A stretch of DNA of 25,310 nt, taken from the NCBI RefSeq assembly GCF_946478835.1, contig NZ_CAMLDV010000037.1, positions 1-25,310 of the forward strand, in the 5' to 3' direction. Position numbers and translations under genes: made by a program. How positions within the stretch are numbered: position 1 is the stretch's first letter; every line of letters begins with the position of its first letter. Source of the stretch: an uncultured Bdellovibrio sp. GTDB taxonomy: Bacteria > Bdellovibrionota > Bdellovibrionia > Bdellovibrionales > Bdellovibrionaceae. This document shows positions 15,670 through 23,234 of this stretch, in pieces. Below the pieces are notes generated by a model. That model was given only the letters and a program-made list of their open reading frames with translations. It had not been told where the DNA came from and did not search any database.

Positions 15670-15845
15670 CTTAAGTGGTGGAAAAGCACATTATTTGATA
15701 TGCAATTTGGCGCAGGACCTAAATGTCAGGGACAATTCGTAAGACGATGAGTACAAGACACGCGATGCGTTTGTTGATAATGCCCACAGACTGTAGGCGA
15801 TACGCAGATTCTTATGCAAAAACGGCAAATTCGCAAGTTTTAAAT

Positions 15846-15875
15846 AAAAAGGCCGACCTCTTGGTCAGCCTTTTT
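15846..15875. terminator. Intrinsic terminator of the minus-strand barrel gene
   Basis: AAAAAGGCCGACC (15846-15858) pairs with GGTCAGCCTTTTT (15863-15875) with one mismatch and a TCTT loop. On the minus strand it ends in TTTTTATTT, right after the barrel gene stop. T-runs on the plus side mean it could also stop plus-strand transcripts. Confidence 0.85.
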
Positions 15876-15899
15876 GTGTTTTTATTCTGTCAGATTCTT

Positions 15900-16958
15900 T
15901 TAGAAGTGGGCAAGAGCACCCAAAGTCACCATCTGAGCATCTGCAGTTGGTGCTCCATCTTTATCTAAGAATGAATCAGCGTCGGAGTGATCCATACGGA
16001 ATTCAGCATAAAGATTCAAATTGTCATTCAAGACAATTTTGTCAGTGACTGAAAGAGCATTCACTTTGTCAGCTGCTCCACCATATCCAATTTCATTTCC
16101 GCCACGAACCATTTCATAACGAAGACCTAAGTTGTTGATGCCGATACCATAAGTAAGAACGGCACTCACTGAATCCGCCCAATGTGTGTGAGTGTTTTCA
16201 AACTTGAAGGTGCGTGAATCATAAGTCACTGCCAACATAAGATTGTCCATGAACTTATAAGAAGCCCAAACGCTGGAAGATGAGTTGTCTTTTTTGCCAG
16301 TTGCAGGAGCAACAGCGGCATCAGTTCCGATCAAGTAACCTGCAAACCATGTGAGTTTACCAGCCAAAACACCCGTGACAGAAAACTCTGTTGTTTTTGT
16401 TGGAGCATAATCTTCACCGATGGCTCCGTAAGTAAATTGATTGTAGGTCGAAAGAGTCGCCGTCAACCAATCACCAGGAGTGTATTTCGCACGCAACCCT
16501 TCGCCGTAACCAGGTACGATTGTTTGATAAGCGATTGTGTCGTTATAGAATGCATTTTCGTATCTCATCAATGATTCGTATCCCATTGTAGTAAGGAAAC
16601 GACCGAAACCGATTTGCAATTGTGGATTTACTTTATAGAACAACTCCATTTGATCCAATACGCCGAAGTAGGCTTTGGATGTTGCTGCTCCATCTGGAGA
16701 GTACTGAGTTGGTGTGTGAACAAGACGACCTAAGAAAGAGATTTGTTCCGTTTCTTTTTTAAGGAGCACTTGTGCTTTATTTAAACGATAAGCTTCGTTT
16801 GTTGCGCCTTCCGTATTTGGAATTGCTGCATCTTTTGATGAAAGAAAATTGTAGTCAAAGGCAACCTCACCATTAACAGTGATACCACCAATGTCCGCTG
16901 CATTCGCAGTTGCTGTCCCCATGATTAGCAACGTTGCGAGAATTTTTGAAATACTCAC
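15900..16958 (-). CDS. Outer-membrane beta-barrel protein (porin-like)
   Basis: 352 residues from a GTG with AAGGAG just upstream. MSISKILATLLIMGTATANA is a Sec signal peptide, cleaved before ADIGG. The mature protein alternates polar and hydrophobic residues in many short strands rich in Tyr, Phe, Thr and Gly, and ends in ...LGALAHF; a C-terminal Phe is the signal used by the Bam machinery. No cysteine in the mature part. Together these indicate an outer-membrane barrel of about 16 strands, probably a porin. Solute unknown. It diverges from a second barrel gene across 522 bp that carry shared motif copies. Its start lies 52 bp from the nearest copy. Confidence 0.85.
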   Translation of the reverse strand: MSISKILATLLIMGTATANAADIGGITVNGEVAFDYNFLSSKDAAIPNTEGATNEAYRLNKAQVLLKKETEQISFLGRLVHTPTQYSPDGAATSKAYFGVLDQMELFYKVNPQLQIGFGRFLTTMGYESLMRYENAFYNDTIAYQTIVPGYGEGLRAKYTPGDWLTATLSTYNQFTYGAIGEDYAPTKTTEFSVTGVLAGKLTWFAGYLIGTDAAVAPATGKKDNSSSSVWASYKFMDNLMLAVTYDSRTFKFENTHTHWADSVSAVLTYGIGINNLGLRYEMVRGGNEIGYGGAADKVNALSVTDKIVLNDNLNLYAEFRMDHSDADSFLDKDGAPTADAQMVTLGALAHF

Positions 16959-17009
16959 GTGAACTCCTTTTAAATAAGTAATGAGCTTTTAAATTTGATT
17001 TAAGGTTAC

Positions 17010-17028
17010 GACCTTGGTCTAGTTCCTG
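17010..17028 (+). repeat. CTAG motif copy A
   Basis: GACCTTGGTCTAGTTCCTG. It matches copy C at 15 of 19 positions in the same orientation, and is flanked by GTTAC and GTAAC as an outer inverted repeat. Confidence 0.55.
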
Positions 17029-17043
17029 TAACGTAAAAAATTA

Positions 17044-17062
17044 CTAAACCTAGACCATGATC
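17044..17062 (-). repeat. CTAG motif copy B (inverted)
   Basis: Read on the minus strand this is GATCATGGTCTAGGTTTAG, matching copies A and C at 13 of 19 positions each. Around it, CCTAGACCATGATCCAGG (17049-17066) is an imperfect 18-bp palindrome. Confidence 0.5.
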
Positions 17063-17368
17063 CAGGATGATCTAGTGCGGCGACTCTATTATGAAATTTC
17101 GCGTCAATGTCCAAACTTGTACGCAAAAGCAGACCAAAAACTTGCAGACAAATTACATCACTAGCCTCGTTTACTAAGTTCAAAACTTGTGAAGTATTTG
17201 CCATGAAAACCGCTCCAGGTTTGAATTTCATCGAAATAAAATTTTTAAAAAAAGAACATCAAAGAAACGTCAAAATGAAGTGCAAGTCCTGTGTACTTGA
17301 AACCACATTGAGAAAGTGGATGGCGATGTTTTGAGCAGCGATGAAGAGATCTCAAAATTTTTGTTGTT

Positions 17369-17387
17369 GATCTTGGACTAGGTCCTC
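17369..17387 (+). repeat. CTAG motif copy C
   Basis: GATCTTGGACTAGGTCCTC. It contains the palindrome GGAC-TAG-GTCC and lies 93 bp before the second barrel gene. Confidence 0.55.
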
Positions 17388-17480
17388 ATTAGCATTTTTT
17401 ATGTAATGGCTTACAGCTTTTAATGGATTAATAAGTTTATAAGTAATCATAAGATTGCAACGAAACGAAAGGATGCAACA

Positions 17481-18578
17481 ATGAAAAAACTTTTAGTAAT
17501 GGCAGCTATGACAGTTGCGGCTACTAACGCGTTCGCGGGTGTAAAACTCGTTGTACGTTCAGACTATGTCAACACTCCAAACTACGACGACAACACAGGT
17601 GCTGAAGTTGCTGGAACTTCTGTATTTACACCTGCAGTTGCTCGCTTGTACCTAACTGGTATGGTTGGTGACGCTGTGATCGATTCTGGTTGGAATCTTC
17701 GTGCGTTCACTCTTGATTTCAATGGCGCGGGCACTTCAGCTACAAAAACTATGACTGTAGATCAGTTCGTTGACCACTTGACTATCGCTAAGCCAATGGG
17801 TGACTGGACTTTCACAGCTGGTAAATTGCAAACTAATGTTGGCGGATATGAGCACGGAAAAACAATCATGGGTGACACTTACTTGACATCACTTGCTGGT
17901 GGCGGTGTTGGTGGTGATAGCCAAGTTGGTTCAGTAGTTATTCCTGGTAACTCTTCAGGTGTTGCTGCTGCTTATGCAATCAACGCTGATCACAAACTTG
18001 AGTTCCAAGTAACTAACCAATCTAATGCTCAAACTCTTGTTGGTGGTGAAAAATCAACGGACAAGCGTCACAACATGGGTTTGGCTTACTGGGGTTCTTT
18101 TGCTGAAAAAATGTTCCAAACATACATCAGCTACACTATCGGTGCGGGTGACACAATCAACATGGGTACTGGTGTAACAACTGGTCACGAGTTGACTTAC
18201 CTTGCTGCTGGCTTCCGTATCGCTCCAATGGAAAACTTGAACTTGGATCTTGAATACCTAGCTAACACTGATAAGAACGCAACAACTAGCGACAAAAACG
18301 AGACAAACTCTACAATCGTAGAAGCTTCTTACAAAATCAACAACTGGACTCCAATGTTGAAGTATGAAATGTCTAACGATAAAGTTGCTGGCAACGACAA
18401 CTTCAAACGTAACGCATTCGCAGTGGGCGTAGAATACATGCCAAAAGCTGAAGATGCTTTCCGTTACCACATCGCTTACGCTTCTGCGAAAGACGATTTC
18501 GACAATGCAGCGTTGGAAGACGTTACATTCAACACTATCACTGTTGGTTTCAAATACACTGGCGACATCGCGAAGTAA
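17481..18578 (+). CDS. Outer-membrane beta-barrel protein (major porin-like)
   Basis: 365 residues. MKKLLVMAAMTVAATNAFA is a Sec signal peptide cleaved before GVKL. The mature chain is a succession of amphipathic strands (for example KLVVRSDYVNTP, FRIAPMENLNLDLEYLA, DAFRYHIAYASA, FNTITVGFKYTG) with Asn/Asp/Gly-rich loops and no cysteines, typical of a porin-like barrel. It ends GDIAK rather than in a terminal aromatic residue, with Phe and Tyr a few residues earlier. The codon choice is strongly uniform (GGT, GCT, CGT, AAC, ATC), which suggests very high expression, as for a major porin. It has its own strong terminator. The divergent partner encodes another barrel, hinting at coordinated or opposite control. 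Confidence 0.85.
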   Translation: MKKLLVMAAMTVAATNAFAGVKLVVRSDYVNTPNYDDNTGAEVAGTSVFTPAVARLYLTGMVGDAVIDSGWNLRAFTLDFNGAGTSATKTMTVDQFVDHLTIAKPMGDWTFTAGKLQTNVGGYEHGKTIMGDTYLTSLAGGGVGGDSQVGSVVIPGNSSGVAAAYAINADHKLEFQVTNQSNAQTLVGGEKSTDKRHNMGLAYWGSFAEKMFQTYISYTIGAGDTINMGTGVTTGHELTYLAAGFRIAPMENLNLDLEYLANTDKNATTSDKNETNSTIVEASYKINNWTPMLKYEMSNDKVAGNDNFKRNAFAVGVEYMPKAEDAFRYHIAYASAKDDFDNAALEDVTFNTITVGFKYTGDIAK

Positions 18579-18602
18579 TTTGATCCTGAAAAGGTGAAAG
18601 TT

Positions 18603-18633
18603 AAAAAGCCCAGGCAACCCCTGGGCTTTTTTT
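18603..18633. terminator. Bidirectional intrinsic terminator
   Basis: A 12-bp perfect stem (AAAAAGCCCAGG 18603-18614, CCTGGGCTTTTT 18620-18631) with T-runs on both strands sits between the plus-strand barrel gene and the convergent antitoxin-like gene. Confidence 0.95.
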
Positions 18634-18638
18634 ATTTT

Positions 18639-18836
18639 TTAAGAAGCTCTTTTGATAACCAGCTCGATGAGCGCTTTTCTAATCAATTTCTGATAATCCG
18701 TTTTATCTTTTGTGGCGATCTTCTTGAGCTCTGTAAGTAGCTCTGCAGGAACTCGCAATGTGATCGTAGTGTCTTTCTTTTTAATTTCTAAATCATAGAT
18801 ATCATCAAACGATTTCCAGTCTCCATGTTCAATCAA
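18639..18836 (-). CDS. CopG/ribbon-helix-helix antitoxin-like protein, unpaired
   Basis: 65 residues from a TTG at 18836, the only plausible start codon in the open frame. The C-terminal half, TTITLRVPAELLTELKKIA then YQKLIRKALIELVI, is a ribbon-helix-helix DNA-binding unit as in CopG/BrnA-type antitoxins. The upstream frame stays open for 20 more codons to a TAG at 18896-18894, and reads like the rest of such antitoxins (PLDRDLSGLIEHGDW), but contains no start codon and no ribosome site. No toxin gene lies on either side. It could be a decayed antitoxin, a solitary regulator, or a protein started at a non-standard codon. TCGCGA occurs twice, 15 bp apart, at 18847 and 18862 in this upstream stretch. 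Confidence 0.6.
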   Translation of the reverse strand: MIEHGDWKSFDDIYDLEIKKKDTTITLRVPAELLTELKKIATKDKTDYQKLIRKALIELVIKRAS

Positions 18837-18915
18837 TCCGGAAAGATCGCGATCTAAGGGGTCGCGAGTGGATAAATTAGGTGAAGAGGGATTCTAGAAA
18901 GCGATATCCGGAAAA

Positions 18916-18953
18916 AGGAAAAACCCAGGCCTTGGGGGGAAGAGCCTGGGTTT
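18916..18953 (-). terminator. Intrinsic terminator of the 61-residue peptide gene
   Basis: AAACCCAGGC (18921-18930) pairs with GCCTGGGTTT (18944-18953). On the minus strand it ends in GGGTTTTTCC. Confidence 0.8.
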
Positions 18954-18983
18954 ATTGGGGGCTATTTAAAATTCTTCTACGAA

Positions 18984-19169
18984 TTAGCGAGTGCCAGTGT
19001 ATGTAGAAGGAGCCGATGCTGTCTTAACAGTTTGTACTTTCACAGAAGAAGGGGCTGCTGTTTTTGCGAAAAGGCCGCCTGATTCTTTGTGATCGCATTT
19101 AGTTGCACCGAAAGAAGTTGTTGCTGCGATCGTGATGATTGTTGCTGTGATGATTTTTGCGAATGTCAT
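18984..19169 (-). CDS. 61-residue exported peptide
   Basis: The ATG at 19169 has AAGGAG seven bases upstream. MTFAKIITATIITIAATTSFGA is a Sec signal peptide. The mature peptide is about 40 residues, Lys/Thr/Ser/Ala-rich, with one cysteine (KCDHKESG) and a C-terminal tail of Val, Thr, Ser and Pro (VKVQTVKTASAPSTYTGTR). It has its own terminator. The strong ribosome site, signal peptide and terminator argue for a real gene. The family is unknown. Confidence 0.75.
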   Translation of the reverse strand: MTFAKIITATIITIAATTSFGATKCDHKESGGLFAKTAAPSSVKVQTVKTASAPSTYTGTR

Positions 19170-19240
19170 TTTGAACTCCTTCGTAACAAGCTGTATACAT
19201 ATCCCTAGTGCGAGGAGTATGCCACGCGAGCTGATTCATC

Positions 19241-19290
19241 CTGAGAATCACTCAACGACCTTTCAAGCACTTAGAAACGGCGATTCTCAG
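19241..19290. repeat. 9-bp inverted repeat upstream of rhtA
   Basis: CTGAGAATC (19241-19249) and GATTCTCAG (19282-19290) are exact complements 32 bases apart in the divergent gap between the exported peptide and rhtA. It could be a looped operator or leader stem. Promoters in this gap are not clear. Confidence 0.35.
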
Positions 19291-19373
19291 AGTGAGATCG
19301 CGGTGACGGCGTGTGACCGACAACGCGCGCACCTGTCAGCTTTCTAACAGTTTCGATGAAGGAGTTTTTCTTC

Positions 19374-20213
19374 GTGCGTGCTCTCTTGTCTTCTTTAGGT
19401 TTGATTCTGATGGCGATGTTTTCGATTCAACTTGGGGCATCGATCGCAAAACAGCTTTTCCCTGTTGCTGGGGCAGCGGGAACAACCGCTTTACGTGTAA
19501 CAATGGCGGCGATTCTTTTATCTGTTGTCGCAAAAATTTGGAAACATAATATTTCCTGGAAAAGTCTTCCGTCACTTGCGGCCTACGGTATTTCTTTGGG
19601 AAGCATGAATCTGCTTTTTTATTTTGCCTTAGAAAGAATTCCTCTGGGAATCGCAGTCGCTTTGGAGTTTACGGGACCTCTTGCCGTCGCTCTTTTTTCT
19701 TCGAAAAAATCTTGGGATATTTTATGGGTGCTTCTTGCCGGGATAGGAATTTATCTTCTGCTTCCGGTGTCTCCATCAACAAGCAACCTAGATGTGATCG
19801 GTATGCTTCTCGCTTTAGCCGCGGGATTTTTCTGGGCCTTGTACATTATCTTCGGGCAAAAAGCGGCGAAGCATGGAACCAGTCTTCAAGTCACAGCGTG
19901 GGGAATGTGGTTTGCGACACTCATTGCATTGCCTGGCGGAATTTATTTTAACAGTGCAGAGATCAAAGACATTTCACTCTGGCCGATGGGACTTGGAATC
20001 GCCATTCTTTCAAGCGCACTTCCATATTCATTAGAAATGAAAGCCATGCGAAATATGCCGACAAAAACTTTTGGTATTTTAATGAGTATGGAGCCTGCGG
20101 TGGCAACACTGATGGGACTTTTAGTGCTTAAAGAGACTTTAACTTTGCCACAGTGGATGGCCATTGCCTGTATCATCGCGGCGTCGGCGGGAAGTACAGC
20201 GACGGCTAAGTAA
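19374..20213 (+). CDS. rhtA: Threonine/homoserine exporter RhtA (EamA/DMT family)
   Basis: 279 residues from a GTG at 19374, with AAGGAG nine bases upstream; an ATG at 19356 is in frame but has no ribosome site and would put the GGAG inside the coding region. About ten hydrophobic helices form the two EamA repeats. Long stretches match what I know of E. coli RhtA closely, including GIAVALEFTGPLAVALFSS, LPYSLEM, FGILMSMEPA and IIAASAGST, so the assignment is firm for the family. RhtA exports threonine, homoserine and related amino acids across the inner membrane. The gene stands alone and is convergent with the nuclease operon, with only 25 bp between stops. Confidence 0.9.
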   Translation: MRALLSSLGLILMAMFSIQLGASIAKQLFPVAGAAGTTALRVTMAAILLSVVAKIWKHNISWKSLPSLAAYGISLGSMNLLFYFALERIPLGIAVALEFTGPLAVALFSSKKSWDILWVLLAGIGIYLLLPVSPSTSNLDVIGMLLALAAGFFWALYIIFGQKAAKHGTSLQVTAWGMWFATLIALPGGIYFNSAEIKDISLWPMGLGIAILSSALPYSLEMKAMRNMPTKTFGILMSMEPAVATLMGLLVLKETLTLPQWMAIACIIAASAGSTATAK

Positions 20214-20225
20214 TTAAGCCGTCGC
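20199..20225. repeat. Inverted repeat at the rhtA stop
   Basis: GCGACGGCT (20199-20207) pairs with AGCCGTCGC (20217-20225). The stem spans the rhtA stop, but is followed by A residues on the plus strand and no T-run on the minus strand. It may act as a weak, possibly factor-assisted, stop point. Confidence 0.45.
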
Positions 20226-20238
20226 AAAAAAACAGAAA

Positions 20239-21318
20239 CTATTTCTTTTCTTCTTTATCTGATTTTTCAGTCGTATCGAAATAATCAGGAGCTACGAAAT
20301 CCACAGTGAATGGATATTTGTAAGACTTGTATGCACCCAATTTTGGTTTGCCAGCACTTGCATAAGCTTCATCCCAAAGATTAGCCAGCAAAACCGCACC
20401 ACGAGCCATTTCAGTCACAATGTAAGGCTTCATTTTTTTGAAAGCCACAGAAGCCGGTTCACGCTCTGCCGGAGTTTTGATTTCCATTCCTTTTTCTTTT
20501 ACTAGAGTCGATTTCTTTTTGATCGGATCAAGCTTTAAGATTTTTGGAATTTCTTTATTAGAAATCACACTTAGCACTTTCATTTTCTCAATCGGAGTTT
20601 TTGGTTTCAAGAACTCAGGCTTTTTCATCGCGCGAGCCTCTTTAAGAACCAAGTAATCCAAATCGCCATCGAACTGGCCAACAACGGCGTCTTCGAAATA
20701 AGCGTGGATACCACCATGTCCTGTTGCATATCCGTCATAGTCTGCTGTCGTATGGAATGGTTGGCAGTTGTCGCCTACGAAGTGACCCATCAAACCCATT
20801 GAAGTTACTAATTGATAAGCCAGCTTGTTGTAAGGAAGATCATTGTTTTGTTCTTCTTTAAAATTCGCCGGAGGAGTCGCGAGAGCAAATTCTTTTTCAA
20901 GGCCCGCGATAATGCGCATGAATTGATCGACTCTCCACCAAGAAGAACCGAATTCTTGTGGGATGGATTTGATTGTCGTTCCATCGTTTTTAAATTTATT
21001 TGGTTTTCCTGTGTAGTCGGCGATCAATTTTTTGTAATCAACAGGAATGTCTTTCACATCAAGACCGATCACTTCGATATCGATGAAGTGAGCAGGGTTG
21101 CCAAGTTTATTCGCTTCTCCACCAAGACTTTTCCAATAAAAATCCGGCATATTGCACAGGTGACCCATCATTTGTGGTTTGTGTTGGAGATATTCTTTTA
21201 AGCCAGGCTCCTTTACCAAGAAGCTCGCTACACGGCAGATGGTATCGTGACCGCGACCACCCCAAGCAAAAGCCTGTGTCGACATTAAAAGAATCAATCC
21301 TGCAAGAAGATGTTTCAT
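20239..21318 (-). CDS. Secreted S1/P1-type nuclease
   Basis: 359 residues. MKHLLAGLILLMSTQAFA is a Sec signal peptide cleaved exactly before WGGRGH, so the mature protein starts with the Trp whose amino group binds zinc in P1 nuclease. Other zinc ligands fit: His24 in GRGHDTIC, HFIDIE, and the core HFVGDNCQPFHTTADYDGYATGHGGIH with FED. The C-terminal region contains LWDEAY. Family members are zinc-dependent 3'-nucleotidase/single-strand nucleases acting on RNA and DNA outside the cytoplasm. The gene lies 18 bp after the second importer permease, with its AGAGG site in the gap, so it is the last gene of the nucleoside-importer operon. The last ~90 residues are Lys-rich and longer than usual. 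Confidence 0.92.
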   Translation of the reverse strand: MKHLLAGLILLMSTQAFAWGGRGHDTICRVASFLVKEPGLKEYLQHKPQMMGHLCNMPDFYWKSLGGEANKLGNPAHFIDIEVIGLDVKDIPVDYKKLIADYTGKPNKFKNDGTTIKSIPQEFGSSWWRVDQFMRIIAGLEKEFALATPPANFKEEQNNDLPYNKLAYQLVTSMGLMGHFVGDNCQPFHTTADYDGYATGHGGIHAYFEDAVVGQFDGDLDYLVLKEARAMKKPEFLKPKTPIEKMKVLSVISNKEIPKILKLDPIKKKSTLVKEKGMEIKTPAEREPASVAFKKMKPYIVTEMARGAVLLANLWDEAYASAGKPKLGAYKSYKYPFTVDFVAPDYFDTTEKSDKEEKK

Positions 21319-21336
21319 AAAAACCTCTGTTGAAAG

Positions 21337-22206
21337 TTATCGTCCCAACGCTTTCGGAGCGCGACTTTTTCCGATAAAGCCTGCTAACGCAATGATGGTT
21401 ACGATGTAAGGTAAAATTTGAATAAATTGAACGGGGATTTCAAAGTCGTTCACTTTGATTCCCTGCAAACGAATTTGCAAAGCATCCGCAAATGCAAAGA
21501 GCAAACAAGCTCCAAGAGCTGGAAGTGGTTTCCATTTTCCAAAGATCAAAGCCGCGAGCGCCATAAAACCGCGACCGCCCGTCATCAGTGGAGAATAAGA
21601 AGAAGCCAAGAACAAAGACAAACTCGCGCCACCCCAAGCAGCGAAAGCTCCACTCACAGAAACCGCAGCCCAACGAACTTTGCGCACACTCACGCCGCTC
21701 GCGATAAGAGCTTCGGGATGTTCACCTGCAAAAAGCAACCACAGTCCTGATCGCGTTTTATAAAGCCAGTAAGTTAAACCACCGACTAAAACAAACACCA
21801 TCACGAGCGGCTCAAAACTAAAACGATCTTCCGCTAACAACGCCGGAGTCGAACCTGTTGAGTTGTAAAGAATCTTCGTGAGAAACGGAATAAGTCCCAT
21901 CACAAGAAGATTAAACGCCATACCTGTCACGATTTGATCGGCTTTCAGTTCAATCGTGAAAAGAGCATACAAGGCTCCGATCACAAGGCCCGCAATCAAA
22001 GCAGCACCCCAACCCAGCCAGGCCGAAGCGAACATGTGACCGACAACAGCACCAGCAAAAGCGCCTGTGAGCATGAAACCTTCAAGAGCGACGTTCACAA
22101 CACCGGAACGCTCGCTCATAAAGCCACCCATCGAAGCAAAAACCAAAGGAGTTGCTAAACGCAAAGTTGCTAGAAGCAAAGAGATGATAAGAGCCATCAT
22201 GTCCAT
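21337..22206 (-). CDS. Nucleoside ABC importer, second permease
   Basis: 289 residues, eight or more hydrophobic helices, of the BPD_transp_2 (RbsC/LivH-like) permease family that partners BMP-type binding proteins (NupQ/YufQ-like). Typical text includes GGFMSERSGVVNVALEGFML near the N-terminus and GRGFMALAALIFGKWKP. It forms the channel with the first permease in the inner membrane. Its ATG overlaps the stop of that gene (TGATG), and AAGGAG sits nine bases before, so translation is coupled. It is followed after 18 bp by the nuclease gene. Confidence 0.92.
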   Translation of the reverse strand: MDMMALIISLLLATLRLATPLVFASMGGFMSERSGVVNVALEGFMLTGAFAGAVVGHMFASAWLGWGAALIAGLVIGALYALFTIELKADQIVTGMAFNLLVMGLIPFLTKILYNSTGSTPALLAEDRFSFEPLVMVFVLVGGLTYWLYKTRSGLWLLFAGEHPEALIASGVSVRKVRWAAVSVSGAFAAWGGASLSLFLASSYSPLMTGGRGFMALAALIFGKWKPLPALGACLLFAFADALQIRLQGIKVNDFEIPVQFIQILPYIVTIIALAGFIGKSRAPKALGR

Positions 22207-23234
22207 CAGTCTTTTCTCCTTTTGTGTTTAATCCATTCCCAATAACCTTGAGCCGTCACACCTAAGATGATTAAGCCTTGAATGATGCGAGAGAAATCGC
22301 GAGTGATTGTCGTTGTCTCAAGATCTAGATCAGAAGCGCCCTTATGAAGAGCACCCATTAAGAAAGCGGCGGCAATAATGCCGAGCGGATTGTTGTTCGC
22401 AAGAAGTGCAACCGCAATTCCGATAAATCCATAGTCCGGAGAAAACCCAATGCGATATTGTCCCGCACTTCCTAAAACTTCAGAAAGAGCGACACAACCA
22501 GCAAGGGCGCCGGCCAAAGCCATCGCCAGCATCTGCACTTTCTTTTCAGAAATCCCACCGCGATGAGCGGCTTCAGGATTGGAGCCGACCGCCCGCAAAC
22601 CAAAGCCCCATGTGGTTTTCCAGAGAAATATCCACATCAAAATCGCAAACACGATAGCAAAACCCAAGGAAGCGTTGGCCGGTGTGTCTGGGAAAAGACG
22701 CGCAATCAAATCATAATCCTTAAACATATAGTTCGGCGATACCATCGCTGTTTCAGGATTCTGTGAGTTGGGATTAGGAATGATCTTCAGAGTGAACCAG
22801 CTTGCAAGACCAGCCGCAATGAAGTTGAGCATGATTGTGATGATCACTTCATGACTTCCACGGTAAGCGCGCAACCATCCGGCGATCCATCCCCACAGTC
22901 CGCCCGCAAGAATCGCTGCTAAGAACGCAACAATAGGAGCCAAAGGAAACGGAATATTCGGACAAAGAACACCGACAGCCGCAGCCGTAAGAACCGCCAC
23001 AGTGAGTTGTCCTTCGGCACCGATATTAAATAATCCGGCGTGAAATCCAATAGCGACAGAGAGACCACAAAAAATCAAAGGCGTTGTATATGAAAGAGTA
23101 AGACCCAAATCATACATGGAACCAAAAGCACTCTTCATAAGAATCATGAAGATGTTCCAAGGATTTTCGCCAGCAAACAAAGTCAAAAGCAAAGCGATAG
23201 TAAGACCGATTAAAAAACCGAGGATGCGTTTCAC
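22206..23234 (-). CDS. Nucleoside ABC importer, first permease
   Basis: 342 residues from a GTG at 23234, chosen because it forms a GTGA overlap with the ATPase stop and has GGGAGG six bases upstream; a TTG at 23240 would abut that ribosome site. About ten hydrophobic helices. NIGAEGQLTVAVLTA, GSHEVIITIMLNFIA and GLRAVGSNPEAAHRGGI are typical of NupP/YufP-type permeases of the BMP importer group. It sits in the inner membrane and pairs with the second permease as a heterodimer. Confidence 0.92.
   Translation of the reverse strand: MKRILGFLIGLTIALLLTLFAGENPWNIFMILMKSAFGSMYDLGLTLSYTTPLIFCGLSVAIGFHAGLFNIGAEGQLTVAVLTAAAVGVLCPNIPFPLAPIVAFLAAILAGGLWGWIAGWLRAYRGSHEVIITIMLNFIAAGLASWFTLKIIPNPNSQNPETAMVSPNYMFKDYDLIARLFPDTPANASLGFAIVFAILMWIFLWKTTWGFGLRAVGSNPEAAHRGGISEKKVQMLAMALAGALAGCVALSEVLGSAGQYRIGFSPDYGFIGIAVALLANNNPLGIIAAAFLMGALHKGASDLDLETTTITRDFSRIIQGLIILGVTAQGYWEWIKHKRRKD

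Larger units (their letters stand above)
16959..17480. promoter_or_regulatory. 522-bp divergent control region between two barrel genes
   Basis: No believable gene. It is very AT-rich near both ends and contains three copies of a ~19-bp motif centred on CTAG, listed separately, two near the minus-strand barrel gene and one 93 bp before the plus-strand one. The middle (17230-17360) also has several small complementary segments, such as CAAGT/ACTTG and CCAC/GTGG, so part of it may be a structured leader. No clear -35/-10 pair stands out. Confidence 0.5.

Noticed and set aside
17107..17334. 75-codon plus-strand ORF in the porin spacer
   Set aside because: No ribosome site, no signal peptide or domain character, AT-driven composition; the region is better explained as regulatory.
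17230..17360. Riboswitch upstream of the plus-strand barrel gene
   Set aside because: Several short complementary segments exist, but I could not match the conserved core of the c-di-GMP (GEMM) class I checked, and no expression platform is clear.
20199..20232. Canonical terminator between rhtA and the nuclease gene
   Set aside because: The stem is perfect, but no T-run follows it on either strand, so I list it only as an inverted repeat.
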